Below are positions 31,930-43,002 of a DNA stretch of 64,000 bases, piece after piece. This DNA is from Selaginella moellendorffii. Taxonomy: Eukaryota > Streptophyta > Lycopodiopsida > Selaginellales > Selaginellaceae. Position 1 is the stretch's first letter. Every line of letters begins with the position of its first letter. The notes beneath the pieces were generated by a model that made no database searches, was not told the DNA's origin, and was given only the letters and a program-made list of their open reading frames with translations. The stretch spans positions 2,260,444-2,324,443 of the forward strand of contig NW_003314264.1 of assembly GCF_000143415.4 (NCBI RefSeq). Direction: 5' to 3'. Made by a program: the position numbers and the translations under genes.

Positions 31930-34176
31930 GTTTCTGTTCTCTGGCAACCGTCAACCATTTGACATTAATGTCGTGCCCGTCAATTGAGAGCGCATCCGCT
32001 CGGTGAGTGAGCTGAACTTTTACCTTGGGATGGGCCTCTCCAATCTGGGACTCGACACACTGCAAACACAGCCATTGCTACGCTTGTATAAAGGCAAGAA
32101 AGAAAAAACGAAAAGAAGGAAGGAAAAAAAGACACAGTACCTTACAAGATCTAAACTTGCAGTGCCGATCCAAGCCCCGATCAAAGCTACTCTCCTCCTC
32201 TAAGTTCTTCCCTATCCGGATTTTCCTGTCGCGATCCTTTTGGCGCGGGGCCCGTCTTCGGTGTTGCCAGGTGCGATCGCCGACCTGTCCTTGTTCCTAG
32301 AGCTAATCACTTCCAGGCAGTGTCAATGCGAGCTGTCCTCCTCCTCATCTTCCATGAGCGGCGCCGCAAGATCAAGAACTACAATCGCATGCCAGCCGCT
32401 CCAAGACGACTGCTGCTCATTGGCAACGATCCCGCGCTCCCAATTCTGCCCGATTCGACCTTTCTTTTTCGATATTTCGGGCCTGCCAAGCACACAAGAG
32501 CCGAGCTGCTAGAGAATGACAAACCCCGGCATTGAAATATCGATTCTTGGCGGGGCGAATCCAGCGCCGGCGCGAGCGCCTCACACCGCCATAGCTGCCG
32601 CAGCTCGTGGAGGCGCCCGCGATCGATCTTCTTCCCGGGGCACGCTGCTGAGGTGTCGGCGCCTCGACCGGAAGAACACACACACAAGAGAAGAAAAAAA
32701 ATGAGAGAGGAGAAAATTAATCGACCTACACAGGCAAACCAAAGCAAAACCAAATGGGATGAAATGGAGAAAAAGCCCCCTCTTAAACCTTGGGGCCCCA
32801 AGGGCAGTCCTTAGCAAAGCCGCCCTGTGGAAATAGCCTTCCCCAATCAGGCGAGGCCACATCACTGACAATAGCTGCCCCCGTTTCTCACCGCGGCGTG
32901 AAAATGCCGGGTAAGACGGTAACCACCAGATTTTACCACGCCGGAGCCTGTGGGACCGGGTCGTCGACGGCGACTAAATTGGGAAAAAGCGGGGCCCACG
33001 TCAGCGTCTTTTGGGACGAAGGGGGCCATGCATGCATGCATGGAAAATTTGTTTTTACCGCGGGCGCAACGCTGGGTATCCCGCGGCCATCCAAGCGCAC
33101 CACGTCCATGTTAACCCCAGGTAAAAACCACCATGACCTCCATTCATCATCATCCACCATGGTAAACTCGGAGAAAGCAAGAAAGCGCCATAAATCTTAC
33201 TAACATCAGTAAAAACTTAAAAGTGAAAAAAGCAAGGCTCTTGCATTGCTTTGTGTGTGTTTCTTTTGCCCCTTTCTTTACTTCTTTAGCCACCCGGGGC
33301 TTTTAAATGCGACGCTAGAAGCGACCCAGTGGCTCCAGTTTTGCAGGATACCCGTTTGGAGCTCTCGTAGTAAGCAACTGGAACTGGAGCCCTCGCGCAA
33401 AAGCCCAGTAATGGCATTATTTGTGGCCACTGTAGTGCGTCACAGGCATCCTCCTGGCATCCAAAAAATTTAAGACGAGCATGATGTGTTGTGTGTGTGT
33501 GTGTGTGTGTGCGAGAGTAGTAGAATCAATCAACAGAAAAAAAAATTAAAGAAATTAAAGCCTGGTACGAGCAAAAGGCTCCAAACAAACGGGCCGGTTA
33601 GTGTGCATTACATTGCATCACCACCACCATAAACTTCCCACTTCGATTTCTGGTGGTTCAACAACGTAGCTCGCGCGTCACCTTTGTTTTTTGTTTTTCT
33701 GTTCTGTAGAAACCAAGGAGGGAGAGAAAGATCGCATTAGTTATAGCACAAGCTTACGCTGCAGTGTACGAAGGAAAAGAGGGAGAGAGAAAAAGAGCCT
33801 GATCGCTGTGTGCGCGGAGGACAATGCACGCCTCGACTCGATACTAGAGCCTCATCAGAGAACGAAGGAAACAAAACAATGGTCAAAAACAAGACTGACA
33901 AAGGAAATATTAACTTAGCCGCAGAAAGAATGAGGAGGAGAACTTTAACTTTGGCTTGTGCTTGGCCACGGCACGACTGTGCTGCTGCTACTCTCTGCAA
34001 TGCAAAGAAACGAAAAGCAACACTCGTTAATCGAGACGCTGCAGGAGAAACAAAAGGCGGACGAGAAGAAAAAACGGACCTGTTATAAAATTTAAGTGTA
34101 CAAGGTACACGGGTGACCGAGTGACCGAGTGAATAATACAGGCGGGTCGATCGTCTTCTCGAATCTCTGCGGTGGT
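31930..34176. other. MADS upstream region and ICME 3' flank, no gene seen
   Basis: About 2.2 kb. It includes likely promoter and leader of the MADS gene, a GCATGCATGC word at 33030 and a (GT)n microsatellite at about 33488-33511. Open frames up to 140 codons occur on both strands in this GC-richer part (32240-33200), but they overlap each other and show no domain or splice logic. Confidence 0.5.
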
Positions 34177-34179
34177 TTC

Positions 34180-36213
34180 TCAGAAGGGGCTGACGAGTCG
34201 AGCCAATTGGAGCAGTATTTCAGGGACGAGTTGCTCCGAGACGACTGATTCGGGTACATCTTCTCCCTCATAAATCAATGCCACGATGTGCTCTAGAAGC
34301 TCATCTCGGCCTCCACGCATTGGATCCTGAACCACAATTTCCGTTCGTTAGTCTCCAAAATAATGCACCGCTGTGGAGCCAGTGGCTGAGCACATCGCTG
34401 TAGCGAGCGAGTGCGTGAGCCAGAGGTGTGCAAAGATGAAAACACGAATTCGTGGTCGACACTCTCAAGGATATAATGGACCTGGAAAGCGACCCACCTG
34501 TAAAAATAAATCGGTGTGCGTCTTATGCGGGAAAAGCTTTGTTGTAACTTTCACTCCTGCTGCTCGCAGGGAGTCTGCGAATCGAACCCTGCACGTGCAG
34601 CCACGAGAAGAATAATATCAAAATCGGGCACTGACTCGCGAAAAGGTGTGAAACTAGCATCAAAATGACAGCATAAAGTACTCACGTCGCATGGTATGGA
34701 ATAGAATAGTCGGCCGTTCCGTGGAAGAGCATGGCTGGTGGCAAAAGATGGATCCATGGCTGGAAATCCTTGCGTTTAACAACGAGCTCGGGTGAAAACC
34801 GAGGCAGAGACTCCTCGCCTTCCATAACGCTGTAAACAACAATTAGCTCTTTGTTCCAACTGATATAATTCCAAAACAAAATGCGCTAACCTTAAGAAGA
34901 TTGACTTGTACAGTCCTCTCTGATGGAAATGGTCGACAAGTTCAAGCAAATTGTACCTGAAAGAATGAAAACGCCTTTAGCGCCAAATTATCGTGTTCAA
35001 ATGGCTTACCCTCCAGAAATCCCAAAAAACATTTTGAACTGGGAGGGAGTCCACATCACCCTGGATCTCCCATTCAGCTTTTGCTTCTTTGCTTGGATTA
35101 TTAGAGCGCAAGAAGAAAGGTGCGCACCTGCCGATTGACCGGCAAGAAAAAGTCTGTTCATAAGTTAGAAACAATCGTCGTAAAGCCAGCGGAGAGTACT
35201 CACCTGTTCGGGTCGCCTCCAAAGCTTGCTATGTTGTTACAAAAAAAAGACAATGCATTTCCTACATCTTCCACCATGTCGCTGATGGTACCCTGGGGAA
35301 AATTCCTAGACAAACAAAAGAAGTGAGGCCCCCATGACTCTGGCGTATTCCCTTACCTATAGTCAATGCACGCAACTATAACATCTCTTTCGACAAGACG
35401 TTTTGCTAAAAGAGACCCCCATGCCTTGTACCTGAAATTCTGATGTAATTCAAGATAGACTAGAACAAGGCAACTTTACCCAATGATCCAAGCTCCGCCG
35501 GTCACAAATGCCACAGCTGGCTTTGGCTTGTCCAAAATCTCTGGTAAGTACAAGTCCAACCTGCTCAGAGCAAATCTCTGTTGACAGCAAATTTTCAAAG
35601 TGGAGCGAAACAAGTACCTGTTCCTTGGCTGATCTCCATAAACAATGCTTCGATGAACACAGGGAGAAGTAAAATAGTACCACCCAACTGATCAAAGCAC
35701 ACGAGCTTTGGTTATGCCTAGTGCCTAGCTATGGTGAAGAAATGTTTTTCAAAAGTATCAAGCGCACTTACTTTGAATAAAGCCCGGCATGAGGAATAAA
35801 GCGTACAAGCCCAGTGCCATGAGCTTACACACCCATCGATATCCCACACTGGAGAAATAAGAAGACATTGAGAAGATCCAAAGAAGAAAAAGAAAGATCT
35901 CATCGTACCCGAGATATGAAAGGAGCTTGAAGCTGAGCTGCGTGATCAAGTAAGTCTCCGAGGCAGCGTGTTGGAAATCCGCTTTGAAAGAAGGCTGCTG
36001 CTCGATGGGAGTCCCCACAATCATCTCCGTGACAGCTCTTCTCGGCCCCTGGTGCCGCCGTCCAAAAGAGGGCGCGTGAAGCGCCAACGCGGCATCCGCC
36101 GAGGCGCGCCGCGTGAGCTTCCCGCTCCCATGGTGATCCTCCCGCTCCAACACAGCACAAGAATCGTCCTGCGAGCTCAACTCCGGCATTTCTTCACCCG
36201 GCGCACAGAGCAT
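34180..36213 (-). CDS. isoprenylcysteine alpha-carbonyl methylesterase (ICME-like)
   Basis: An alpha/beta-hydrolase that removes the carboxyl methyl ester from prenylated C-terminal cysteines, reversing ICMT at ER/Golgi membranes; plant members act in ABA signalling. Exon 1 (from 36213) ends in [20 protein letters not shown]. Then follow [21 protein letters not shown] (membrane segment), [28 protein letters not shown] (oxyanion region), [10 protein letters not shown] and the nucleophile motif GQSAGAH near 35140. [17 protein letters not shown] (acid, ~34720) and KTHTDLFLQ (His, ~34515) complete the triad. The last exon ends at the TGA at 34180-34182 after [19 protein letters not shown]. Roughly ten exons. 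The N-terminal ~100 residues are Ser/Arg/Ala-rich and variable. Not all exon edges were fixed. Confidence 0.9.
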
Positions 36214-36482
36214 CCGGATCGATCAACGAGCTCGAAATATTTCGCTCTTACCAGCCAGATCGCTCGCCAGAGATCGCCGAAAACCGGGGATCCTTTGCGT
36301 GAGGAGCGATCGATCCCTGGCGCGCGAATGTAGCTACAGCCGAATCTTGCCCTGCCAGGATCTCTTTTCACCACTTGGAGCAACACAATAGCTAGGGCAA
36401 AGATATTATACCACAAGAGCAACACGTGTCCCACAAGGTTAGTTCCAAGTCAGCACGTCACATAGTACAAAATTCGCCCACC

Positions 36483-36513
36483 CCGTCAAGCCCGTCAAGC
36501 CCGTCAAGCCCGT
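36483..36513. repeat. 9-bp tandem repeat over the SYF1 stop codon
   Basis: CCCGTCAAG is repeated 3.5 times. On the minus strand this is GGGCTTGAC and supplies the SYF1 stop codon TGA, so each unit contains the same potential stop. Confidence 0.85.
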
Positions 36514-39502
36514 CGTTGCCTCTTGAGCCTCTCAAGAGCTCCCAGAGGTTCGTCTTTGTCCCTGTTGTTCTCCTTCCCGGCCTTTGGATTTGCTGGAGCT
36601 TTTCCATCGTCTTCTTTTCCTCCATTCTCGGCCTTGTGAGCCAATCCTCCAAACACCGCGTCGGGAACAGCCTTTTGGACGAGCTTCTCGCCAGTCTCGT
36701 CTTCCTCGTCGCTCTCCGGCAACTCTATCTCGTCCGGATTCTTTTTCGCGTCTCCGGGAGCAAGGATCCTCCCTTCGGCCGCCTGGACTCCAGCGCTCAC
36801 AAATCCCAGCTGCCTCAAACCTTCTTTCAGCGTCGACGGAGGCTGCGTCTGGCCGACCGGAGCAATCTGCCTTTCGAGAGCGGCCATTTCGTCCTCTGGA
36901 ACCCCGGCGCGCTTCAGAGTGTCTACTGTTTCTTCCAGAGAGAGCCGTCCTTGATCTCGTTGCATCAAGTACTCCGGCATTATCATGTGCATCTGTTTGG
37001 AAAAGTTGATGAGCAAAGCCGGATTCTAGAGGTACGGGAGGAAGAAAACGAAAACTTGCCTGAGTGTAGCTGGCATGCACGCTACGTTTGATCCGGAGCA
37101 TCTCCTTGAAAGTATCGTGGTTTCCATGCGTAACCTCGAAGTCATGCCATTTCGACCAGACCTCGGTATCTGACCGTGGATCTGCCATTTGCGACGCGTA
37201 GATGTAAATAGCACGAGCCCGATCGATCTCTCCCAACGTCCTCTCCAGCTCTGCAAACTTCAGACACATAAGCTTCGCGTCTTTGTCTGGAAGACCGGAT
37301 TGAATAGCTTCCTGGAAGAAATAACAACAGAAGAGAAGGTTAAGTCACGGCAAAGAAACTACAGGAAAGCAAAAAACGAATTTTTACCTCGTAGATATCC
37401 CGTGTCTTAGGAACGCCATATATCTCAGCTGCTCTGGCAATGTAGATGTCATAGACGCTCAGCTTTTCACCATCGGGAACTGCCTTAGTCGCCCGATCGT
37501 AGATTTTCATCGCGCGTTGCGCTAGTCCAAAGTCTTCTTCAAGCTTTGCATATTGTAGATAAACTGGTTTCGCATCCTCCGGAGTAACCTTCTCGACGGC
37601 CTGCTCAAACAAGTCCCTTGCTCTTTCCAGCTTCTTCCCACCGTAGCGTTGGACAAACTTCGTGAGATACGTTGTCCAGATATCCCGTGCATGAGGATAC
37701 TTGAAAACCTGGACACCTTTCTCGTACACCCCAAACGCGTCCTCAAAGTACTTGTTCTCCTCCAGCATCGCCGCATAGTTGATGATAATCTGCGGCGTAG
37801 CTATCTTGTGCACCAGAATCTGATCGTAGACCTTTCGAGTAGACTCGAGAGTACCCAGGCTCTCTTCCAAATCCACGTAAGTCGACCACAGCTTGAGTGA
37901 CTTGTAAAGCTTCATCTGAACGGGAAGATCACGGTCCCCTTGCATCAGCTTCTTCGTCGCGAAAGACGGCTCCATTGTCGCCTTCTTGAGGATGTCTCGA
38001 GCAGTTTTGTAGTTTTTGTGCTTCATCTCCATCTCGGCCCAGGCGCAGTACAGGCTCGCGAGGTCGTCCACTGTCCTGTAAATCTTCTGAACTGCTTTCT
38101 CAAACACCACCCGAGCGTTCTTCAAGTCGTTCTGCGACTCGTATAGGTGCGCGTAAGCTGTCCACAGGGAGTGATACTTCCCGACAGCTTTGAAGGGGTC
38201 CACAGTCATCACCGCCTCAGTATAAGTTCTGACTTGGCGAGCAGGATTGTCCTTGAAAAGACTCGCTCGCTTGTGCCACTCATGGACATTGTGGGGATTT
38301 TGCCTGAGCACCACGCTGCTAAGAAGCTCGGGCCTCCGCTCGATCAAGTACGAAAACCTCGCCAGGAGCAAGTCGACGTCGTTCTCATCAAACACCCAGA
38401 AATCCTTGAGATTACCCTTCTTCCACTGCGCTAGAATCTTCCTCTCCCTCCTACGCTTCTTTAGCTCCTTTTCCGGCAGCGCCACCGTGTTCCCATCCGC
38501 ATCCACTTCCACCATCTCCGACTCATCCAGTTCCTCCTCGGACTCCTCATCCTCCTCTCCCATCCGGCTCATCTTGGCAGAGAGCAAACTCTCCTCAAAC
38601 TTGGAGTACGCATCGAAGATGAGGCTAAAGTCCCTGACCGTGGTGACCGTCGTCATCCCCTCCTCGTACACATCCCTGACTTTCTCGAACAGCGACAACC
38701 GCGCGTAGTAATCCGCCAAGGAAGTCCACAAGCGCCCGACCTCGTCCGTAAAGTTCCGGATCCCACCCCGGATGATCGCATCCACCTGGAGCCCCGACAC
38801 CTCGTGTGCATGCTTGGTGAGCAAATCGCAAAGCTCAAGCCATAGCTGGTGCCGCGTCTTGGACTTGACGGACTGGAAGCTCTGATCGTTGAGAACCTCG
38901 GCCAGGCGCTCGGCGGCCTCTTGCCACTTGCCGGAATCCATCAAGAACTCGATGAAGTCCTCCATGTGTGACGGCTCAAACTTGAGGAACCGCCGATGAA
39001 CTCTAAATCCCGTCTCGCTGGGCACGCCGGGTTGCCTCACGAACCTGAGATAGAGCTCCCAGATCCTCTCGTGCTGCGTCACGGGCAGCGAGAAGAGCGC
39101 CCGGTCGAACGTCCTCCTGGCCTTGGTGACATACCTCTGCTCGACCAGGGACTGGAGGTAGAGCAGCCAAATCCTGGGCATCTTGTGCATTGTGACGAGC
39201 GCGCGCTCGAAAGTGTTGTTGACGGATTCGAAGCTCGCGTGGCCCGGCGGGAGGCCGCGCACGGCCTCCATGCGCTCCAGGAGGTAGGAATGCCACAGCT
39301 TGTAGCTCCCGGGGAGGAACTTGAGCGCGCGCTCGTAGAGGATGATCCTCTTGCGGAAGGGGACATCAAACCTGGCTTGAATGTAGCGCCACCAGAGGCG
39401 CATGGAGTAGGAATTCCGGAGGATCTCCTCCTCGTACACCAGCTCCTCGTCCGTGGGGAGGAGGTCCGGATTCATCTCCGACAAGCTCTGCTGCTGCGCC
39501 AT
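36504..39502 (-). CDS. SYF1: pre-mRNA splicing factor SYF1 (XAB2 homologue)
   Basis: Three exons (37388-39502, 37060-37311, 36504-36992) give 951 residues. SYF1 is a HAT-repeat scaffold of the Prp19/NineTeen complex that enters the catalytically active spliceosome in the nucleus; the human homologue XAB2 also links to transcription-coupled repair. The protein opens with PTDEELVYEEEILRNSYSMR and is built of HAT units (WWRYIQARFDVPFRKRIILYERAL and successive W/Y/A patterns). An acidic insert (EEDEESEEELDESEMVE) lies near residues 315-330. The C-terminus is charged, with ELPESDEEDETGEK. The first intron is GT-AG; the second has a GC donor (CAG|GCAAGT). A telo-box-like AACCCTAACCCT sits 11-23 nt before the ATG. 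BUD31 lies 100 bp upstream on the same strand. Confidence 0.95.
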
Positions 39503-39602
39503 ACCTGCGGAAGAACCCTAACCCTGGAATATACCCCAGATGCTTTGTACCCTTTATCTTTGATCAAATCTCGATTAAAAAGATTATAATTTTTATTTAG
39601 GT

Positions 39603-40028
39603 TTAATCGCCACTAGCACAACCTTTGCATCCACATGTTTGGCACTCCAAAACCTTGACCTCCCGATTGGTTCGAGGCACTCGACACACGCAACCCGTTC
39701 CGAAGGTAAAATTTGCCTTGTGTATACAGCTTGAGCAGCACAGCGTCTCAAACCCTTGGCGCTTCCAGTGCGTCATCAAGCTCCCATCCACAAGCTTGTA
39801 CTCCACACAAAATTCATAGAGCTCACGCGAGATCGTCTTCTCCTTGTGGTAGAGATCAAAGATATAGCGGCTCCTCTGGTGATTGATCTTTGAGATCTCC
39901 CAAGAATCCTCACATCTCCTTTTATCCTCAATTGGATTGTTGACTACTTCCCGCATCCGAGTCTCAAAAGAATTGAGACGCTCCTCAATCTGCGACCATC
40001 CCTCCGGCTTCACGCTTGGCAACCTCAT
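39603..40028 (-). CDS. BUD31: BUD31/G10 splicing factor, intronless
   Basis: A single-exon, 141-residue BUD31 (G10) protein, a Prp19-related component of the activated spliceosome. Seen: KPEGWSQIE at the N-terminus; SRYIFDLYHKEKTISRELYEFC in the middle; and the Cys-rich zinc-binding C-terminus with CCSSCI, TFGTGCVCRVP, CQTCGCKGCASGD. Length fits the family (~145), but several normally invariant positions differ (TFGTGCVCRVP where NFGTTCVCRVP is usual), and the basic N-terminal KVKTNR stretch is missing. Lack of introns in an intron-rich region suggests a retrocopy that has become fixed. AAACCCTAA occurs at 40035-40043, just upstream of the start. Confidence 0.93.
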   Translation of the reverse strand: MRLPSVKPEGWSQIEERLNSFETRMREVVNNPIEDKRRCEDSWEISKINHQRSRYIFDLYHKEKTISRELYEFCVEYKLVDGSLMTHWKRQGFETLCCSSCIHKANFTFGTGCVCRVPRTNREVKVLECQTCGCKGCASGD

Positions 40029-40034
40029 GTTCTA

Positions 40035-40305
40035 AAACCCTAATGACTAGTGACACCCACCCATCTTTTATATAGAGCAAGTTGAAAAGGTTTTACCTTT
40101 TTTTTAAGGTACAAATCGACGGTTAGGGGAATCGGACGCTAAAACCTCCTTCCACTTCCACCATCTCCGACTCATCAGGCCCGAGCGTGGTGCTCAAGCA
40201 AAGATCCCCACAACGTCCATATGTTTATTATTTATCATTCCACTTTATATATAAATTAAATTGAAGAACTCGAGTCGATTCGAAACCAGGATCGATTAGG
40301 GTTTA
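40035..40305. promoter_or_regulatory. BUD31/SAR1 divergent promoter with telo-box motifs
   Basis: 342 bp separate the two ATGs. It contains AAACCCTAA (40035-40043) near BUD31 and TTAGGGTTTA (40296-40305) 66 bp before the SAR1 ATG, plus a TATATAAATTAAA word at about 40249. Telo-boxes are common in plant promoters of growth-linked housekeeping genes; function here is inferred. Confidence 0.5.
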
Positions 40306-40370
40306 GAGGAGGCCGCGAGAGACAGAGAGAGGGAGTGCCAAAGGGCTAGATCGCAGCGCCGCCCAGCGCG

Positions 40371-41256
40371 ATGTTTCTCTTCGATTGGTTTTACAGCGTG
40401 TTGGCCACGCTCGGGCTGTGGCAGAAGGAGGCCAAGATTCTCTTCCTAGGTCTCGACAATGCGGGGAAAACAACGCTTCTCCACATGCTCAAGGACGAGG
40501 TGAGTGGTTTCCAGCTTACCCTAGAGCTCCATCGCGTTCTGAGGCCGCCTCTCTCGCGCGCTCTTTTGGTTTTTTTTCTTTTTTTCTTTTCTCGCAATTC
40601 TTCCAGAGATTGGTACAGCACCAGCCCACCCAGTATCCAACATCCGAGGAGCTAAGCATCAACAAGATCAAATTCAAGGCCTTCGATCTGGGGGGTCACC
40701 AGATCGCGCGACGCGTGTGGAAGGACTACTATGCCAAGGTTTGACACTCATCTGAGAATTCTTTCGAATCCAATGCTTTGCCTTTGAAGCGATGCTTTGG
40801 CAAAAGTTCTTTTTGTTTTCTTGCCAGTGGTGGTTTGACTGGACGACTTGTTCTAGATCTAGTTGCTAACGATGTTTTGTCACAAACTCGTCAGATGATC
40901 TGACTGGATTCCATGGCTTGTTTACTTTGATCATCCAGGTGGACGGCATTGTTTACATAGTTGATGCGGCCGACCATGAGAGATTTCCCGAGGCGAAGAA
41001 GGAGCTGGACGCGCTCCTCTCGGACGACTCACTAGCGCAGGTCCCGTTCGTCATCCTTGGGAACAAGATCGATCTTCCATACGCGATCTCCGAGCAGGAT
41101 CTACGCTACAAGCTTGGACTAAACAACTACACAACGGGCAAAGGCAAGGTGGAGCTGGGAGAGAATATGCGCCCCATTGAGGTGTTTATGTGCAGCGTTG
41201 TGAGGAAGATGGGCTATGGAGAGGCCTTCCGGTGGCTGTCGGACTATATCAAATGA
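40371..41256 (+). CDS. SAR1: small GTPase SAR1
   Basis: Three exons (40371-40499, 40607-40738, 40939-41256) give 192 residues, the family's usual length. SAR1 is the GTPase that starts COPII coat assembly on the ER for ER-to-Golgi export. Seen: the membrane-inserting N-terminus [21 protein letters not shown]-loop GLDNAGKT (27-34); switch regions with HPTSEELS-type sequence (here YPTSEELS); DLGGH; NKID; and a terminal YIK. All features needed for activity are present. Intron 1 is rich in T-runs. Flanked by BUD31 (divergent) and the mini-exon gene downstream, only 123 bp away. Confidence 0.96.
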
Positions 41257-41379
41257 TGAAAATAAAGAGTATCATAGATATTCACGGCATCTTCCGCCCG
41301 GTATTTTCAGTCTGACTGACGGAATCTTCTTTTGCGCCTATATTTGAAATACGTTTTTGAGGGTTTAGCGTTGCGAGCA

Positions 41380-42795
41380 ATGGCGTCGGCGACGAAGATC
41401 AAGGTCGTGTGCCGTGACCTCGCCAAGGCGCCATCGACGAACGGATCTGCCGGAAATTCGGAGGATAAGGTGAGCAGCGGCTTCTCGATCGCGCATTTCA
41501 TCGATTTGACTTGGTATCGGACCGCTTCCCTCTCGAAATATTTCGATTCCTTTCTTGCGCTGCCTAGGACGATGGCAAGCGCAAGCGGGAGAAATCGGGG
41601 GCAAGGTGCTTGGTAAAGATCACGATCAAGATGCAAGGATCGGCCGGCAAGCCAAAGGCTGATGAGGTGAGCAGTCTTGAATATGTATCGAGGCATTTCT
41701 CTCCTCTCTGATTCCTTGCGCTGCCTAGGCCGATGAGTACCAGGCGAAGCTTGAGATCCTTGACAGCGCGGTAAAGTTTCCTTACCCTTGGAAGATGAAT
41801 TGATCGAGCAGAAACTTCTTTTGTAGAAGGACAACGACGACCAGAATCGCGAGTCGCGCCAGGAAAAGCTAGATCTTCTTGAATCGGCAGACAGCGCGGT
41901 AAGATTTCCATTCTTCTTCTTCCTCGCGCAGTGAAATTGATCGCCAGAATCGCGAGTCGCCCCAGGAAAAGCTTGAGACTTTGGATCTTGAATCGGCAGA
42001 CAGCGCGGTGAGATCTCCATTCTTGCTATTTCTCGGACAGGAACTTTCTTTTGTGTAGGAGGACGGCAATCTTGAGTCGCTCCAGGAAAAGCTAGAGGCT
42101 TGGCATCGTCTTGAATCAGCAGACAGCGCGGTTAGATTTCCATCCTTTCTTCTTCCTCGTGCAAGAACTTTCTTTGGTGTAGGAGGAGGACAACCACGAG
42201 CTAGAGACTTCGGATCTACTTGAGTCGGCGGACAGTGTGGTGAGATTTCCATCTTCCTCGTGCAGTGAAATTGACCGAGGTGCGTAGGAGGACGAGGACG
42301 ATGAAGATAGCGAGTCCCAGGAGGAGCCGAAGGCAAAAGATTATCTCGAGGTATGAGTAGCAAGCTTCGATCATCGATAGACCCGAGTTCACTGAAATCT
42401 ATCATGACGTAGGACAAAGAAGACCTCCAGGACGAGCCAGAATCCTCGGACTGTCCCGCATTACCAGACAGCACGGTATGAAAGTTTCTAGCGTTTTTAC
42501 TCCATTGACTGATCAAGTCTATTGGACAAGGACGAGCACCACAACAAGCCCACGACCACGATGGACAATTTGACAAAGAAATCATCCAAGACTTGCGTCA
42601 GTGAATGGTTTCGGGTGTTGAAGGTGTTTGTTTTTTCTCATATAACTCTTGGATAACTCGTGTTTTTTGATATATTTCTAGGAGTGCCAGCAGCAACCAG
42701 CAAAGACTTCTCCTGGCAAAAGCTCAAAGGAAGAGTCGGGATCATCGAGACCATACGCCCATGGTGGAAGAGGCGATTGGTACTTTTGGATGTAG
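41380..42795 (+). CDS. uncharacterised acidic protein built from tandemly duplicated mini-exons
   Basis: Eleven exons, all joined by phase-0 introns, encode 274 residues: 41380-41469, 41568-41666, 41729-41770, 41827-41898, 41948-42007, 42059-42130, 42183-42239, 42288-42350, 42413-42475, 42531-42623 and 42682-42795. Exons 3-7 are copies of a 14-24 codon unit ending L(E)SADSA/V, with QEKLE in the middle (for example ESRQEKLDLLESADSA, ESLQEKLEAWHRLESADSA). Their 45-60 bp introns share sequence too, such as TTTCCATTCTT..CTCG. Exons 8-9 are acidic (DEDDEDSESQEEP). The ends are unrelated: a Lys-rich start (MASATKIKVVCRDLAK) and a Ser-rich tail ending GGRGDWYFWM. I recognise no domain. Introns and frame are consistent throughout, which argues that it is a real gene. 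A GAGGGTTTA telo-box-like word precedes the ATG. Confidence 0.75.
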
Positions 42796-43002
42796 GAGTT
42801 AGTGACGTCTTCTCCACGTCAACTGGTTTGCTTTACCAGCTTTTGTTCTCACGTACTCGGAAAATTCTCACAGATTACCCGCTTCTGTTTCCTTTTTATA
42901 ACCGGCTAGCTCCCAGACACTGGTTAGACTCCTTGATTTTCATCCATTGCTCAGCAAGATTATTGAGCATTTGAAAGATCGTAGGGTAAACGATCGAGCG
43001 AT

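Noticed and set aside
32379..33203. Overlapping 75-140-codon ORFs on both strands upstream of the MADS gene
   Set aside because: Several frames are open at once because of GC richness; none has a domain or consistent splice sites.
34551..34620. GGTTCGATTC B-box-like word on the minus strand
   Set aside because: It lies inside a spliced ICME exon and the flanking bases do not pair as a T-arm.
41307..42585. Long minus-strand open frames (115-238 codons) opposite the mini-exon gene
   Set aside because: They read the antisense of repeated exons and introns, have internally repeated nonsense (PRCLPIQ..SFSWRDSR) and no domain; the plus strand has a complete spliced gene.
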